Assembly (NCBI GenBank): GCA_963844855.1
Contig: CAWJQP010000009.1
Coordinates: 90,828-154,827, forward strand
Length of the DNA stretch: 64,000 nucleotides
Direction: 5' to 3'
Origin: DASQDN01 sp963844855
Lineage (GTDB): Bacteria; Acidobacteriota; Terriglobia; Bryobacterales; Bryobacteraceae
Numbering within the stretch: the first letter of the stretch is position 1; each line of letters opens with the position of its first letter. The notes beneath the pieces were generated by a model. It saw nothing but the letters and a program-made list of their open reading frames with translations, had not been told where the DNA came from and did not search any database. The translations under genes and the position numbers were made by a program. Of this stretch, positions 63,157-64,000 are shown in pieces.

Positions 63157-64000
63157 ATGCTATTAGTTCTGGTAGTTTTATTTTCTTCGTTGGGTACAGC
63201 CATGTCATCCGTTCCTGGACGAGGAGCCTTCGAACGAACGCTGATGGTTTCCGGACCGGTTGATCTAGATGTACTTAGCGATATTGGCGGCGTAATCGTC
63301 ACGGTAGGAGCTTCAGACTCAGTTCGGATTCGCGCGTTTTTGGGCCAGAGTTCGGTCCCATTGATTTAGCTGCCGCAAGAGACAGGATTCGTGCTTTAGA
63401 AAAGAATCCCTGATTGATCAAACGGGAAATCGACTCCGCATTGGCTATCCGACAGATCCGCAAGAATTGAAGCGTATTTCGATGCGTCTTGAGATTGAGG
63501 TTCCCCAAAGTAGCGTAGTTCGGGCACGAACCGGCTCGGGTGGAATTCGTATCGAGGGTATGATGGTTACATAGATCGACAGAGTCGCTCCGGCCGTATT
63601 GAAATCAGCGACACCCAAGGCGAGGTTTCGGTCAGAACCCGTTCCGGAGGTATCTTCATCACAAGAGCGCAAGGCCGTATTGTGATTCATGATGAGTCCG
63701 GCGCTATAGACCAGCAATATACATGGCGAAATACACGCAACGAACGGTTCGGGTGCTATTCGTCTGTCCAAGACCATTCCGGCGGCAGTCCGGGCCCAGG
63801 CCCGGTCAGGAGCGATCAAGATCAAGCTCGCTCCGCGAGCTGGGTACACGGTCGTCGCGCGGTCTGAGAGCGGCAAGGTCCTCGTCCCAAGCATCGACAG
63901 TCAGGTGGGAAAAATCCGCGTCAGATCACAGGAAGCGTTGGGGGTGGTGGTCCGCTCGTTGATGTCAGCAGGGATCGAGGAGTCTCTCGATCGAAAACTA
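63157..64000 (+). pseudogene. DUF4097-like adhesin-type protein, frameshifted and running off the window end
   Basis: ATG 63157 with AGGAAG nine bases upstream and a signal peptide (LLVLVVLFSSLGTAM). The start (FERTLMVSGPVDLDVLSDIG) and later blocks in other frames (RLEIEVPQSSVVRARTGSGG, GRIEISDTQGEVSVRTRSGG, RIVIHDESGAI, IKIKLAPRAGYTVVARSESG) form the parallel beta-helix-like repeats of DUF4097/head-GIN proteins. Frame changes occur near 63345, 63400, 63560, 63760 and 63910. Whether the gene is really broken cannot be told here. Confidence 0.6.

Noticed and set aside
1..64000. CRISPR array or ordinary tRNA genes
   Set aside because: No regular spaced repeat and no tRNA-like clover leaf other than the tmRNA was seen by eye.

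Overview
The window looks like a chromosomal contig from an acidobacterium close to Bryobacterales/Solibacter. The evidence is the repertoire: a C-terminal TIGR03437-type domain behind an SBBP-like propeller (32346-34382), a VWFA-like secreted protein of the acidobacterial type (42734-43776), two DUF1549/DUF1553 + DUF1501 pairs, a PknB-like kinase fused to a TolB/WD40 propeller, and a tmRNA encoding the tag ANTQFAYAA. Genes lie on both strands. Many well-conserved genes carry single-base frameshifts. That pattern fits a draft, indel-prone assembly better than mass pseudogenisation, so most 'broken' genes here are probably intact in the cell.

Layout. 1-2320: insertion-sequence debris (two IS110-type transposases) and a decayed unknown gene. 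2680-4600: a conserved secreted protein and a PhoA-type alkaline phosphatase. 4893-12851: an RND efflux operon with one membrane-fusion protein and two RND permeases, all frameshifted. 12871-13544: a RAYT (REP-associated transposase) module bounded by compound palindromes. 13578-15340: the most interesting locus, a secreted thioredoxin-like/PDZ protein interrupted by one in-frame TGA that makes a CxxU motif, followed at selenoprotein-like distance by a strong hairpin with a GGU loop, and translationally coupled to a DsbD-alpha-like gene. 15337-18573: sulfatase and arylsulfotransferase. 18668-24524: a degenerate receiver, DUF1501, DUF1549/1553 genes, an SDR, and a divergent glutathione peroxidase. 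24616-32223: a Ser/Thr kinase, a PPi-type phosphofructokinase, a methyltransferase, a TIGR00300 (LOR/SDH-like) protein, QueF and a coiled-coil methyltransferase.

32346-36674: SBBP/TIGR03437 protein, MetY and RsgA. 36681-42724: a cobalamin riboswitch followed by a tightly overlapping cobalamin operon (cobQ, cbiB, cobD-like aminotransferase, btuF, btuD, btuC). 42734-47207: the VWFA protein and a second DUF1549/1553-DUF1501 pair. 48064-50919: hypothetical protein, Gfo/Idh oxidoreductase, sugar isomerase and ClpS. 51007-51358: tmRNA. 51630-53820: an IS256 remnant disrupted by a 20-bp tandem duplication, then decayed DNA. 53820-56289: membrane histidine kinase and a thioredoxin-like protein. 57028-59303: cNMP-binding/DUF294-like protein coupled to a DnaQ-type exonuclease. 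59331-64000: carotenoid-desaturase-like flavoprotein, an RTX-type repeat protein, and a frameshifted DUF4097-like protein running off the end.

Main hypothesis: 13578-15340 encodes a periplasmic selenoprotein-based thiol redox pair. No selA/selB/selC or other Sec machinery is in the window, so this must be tested elsewhere in the genome.
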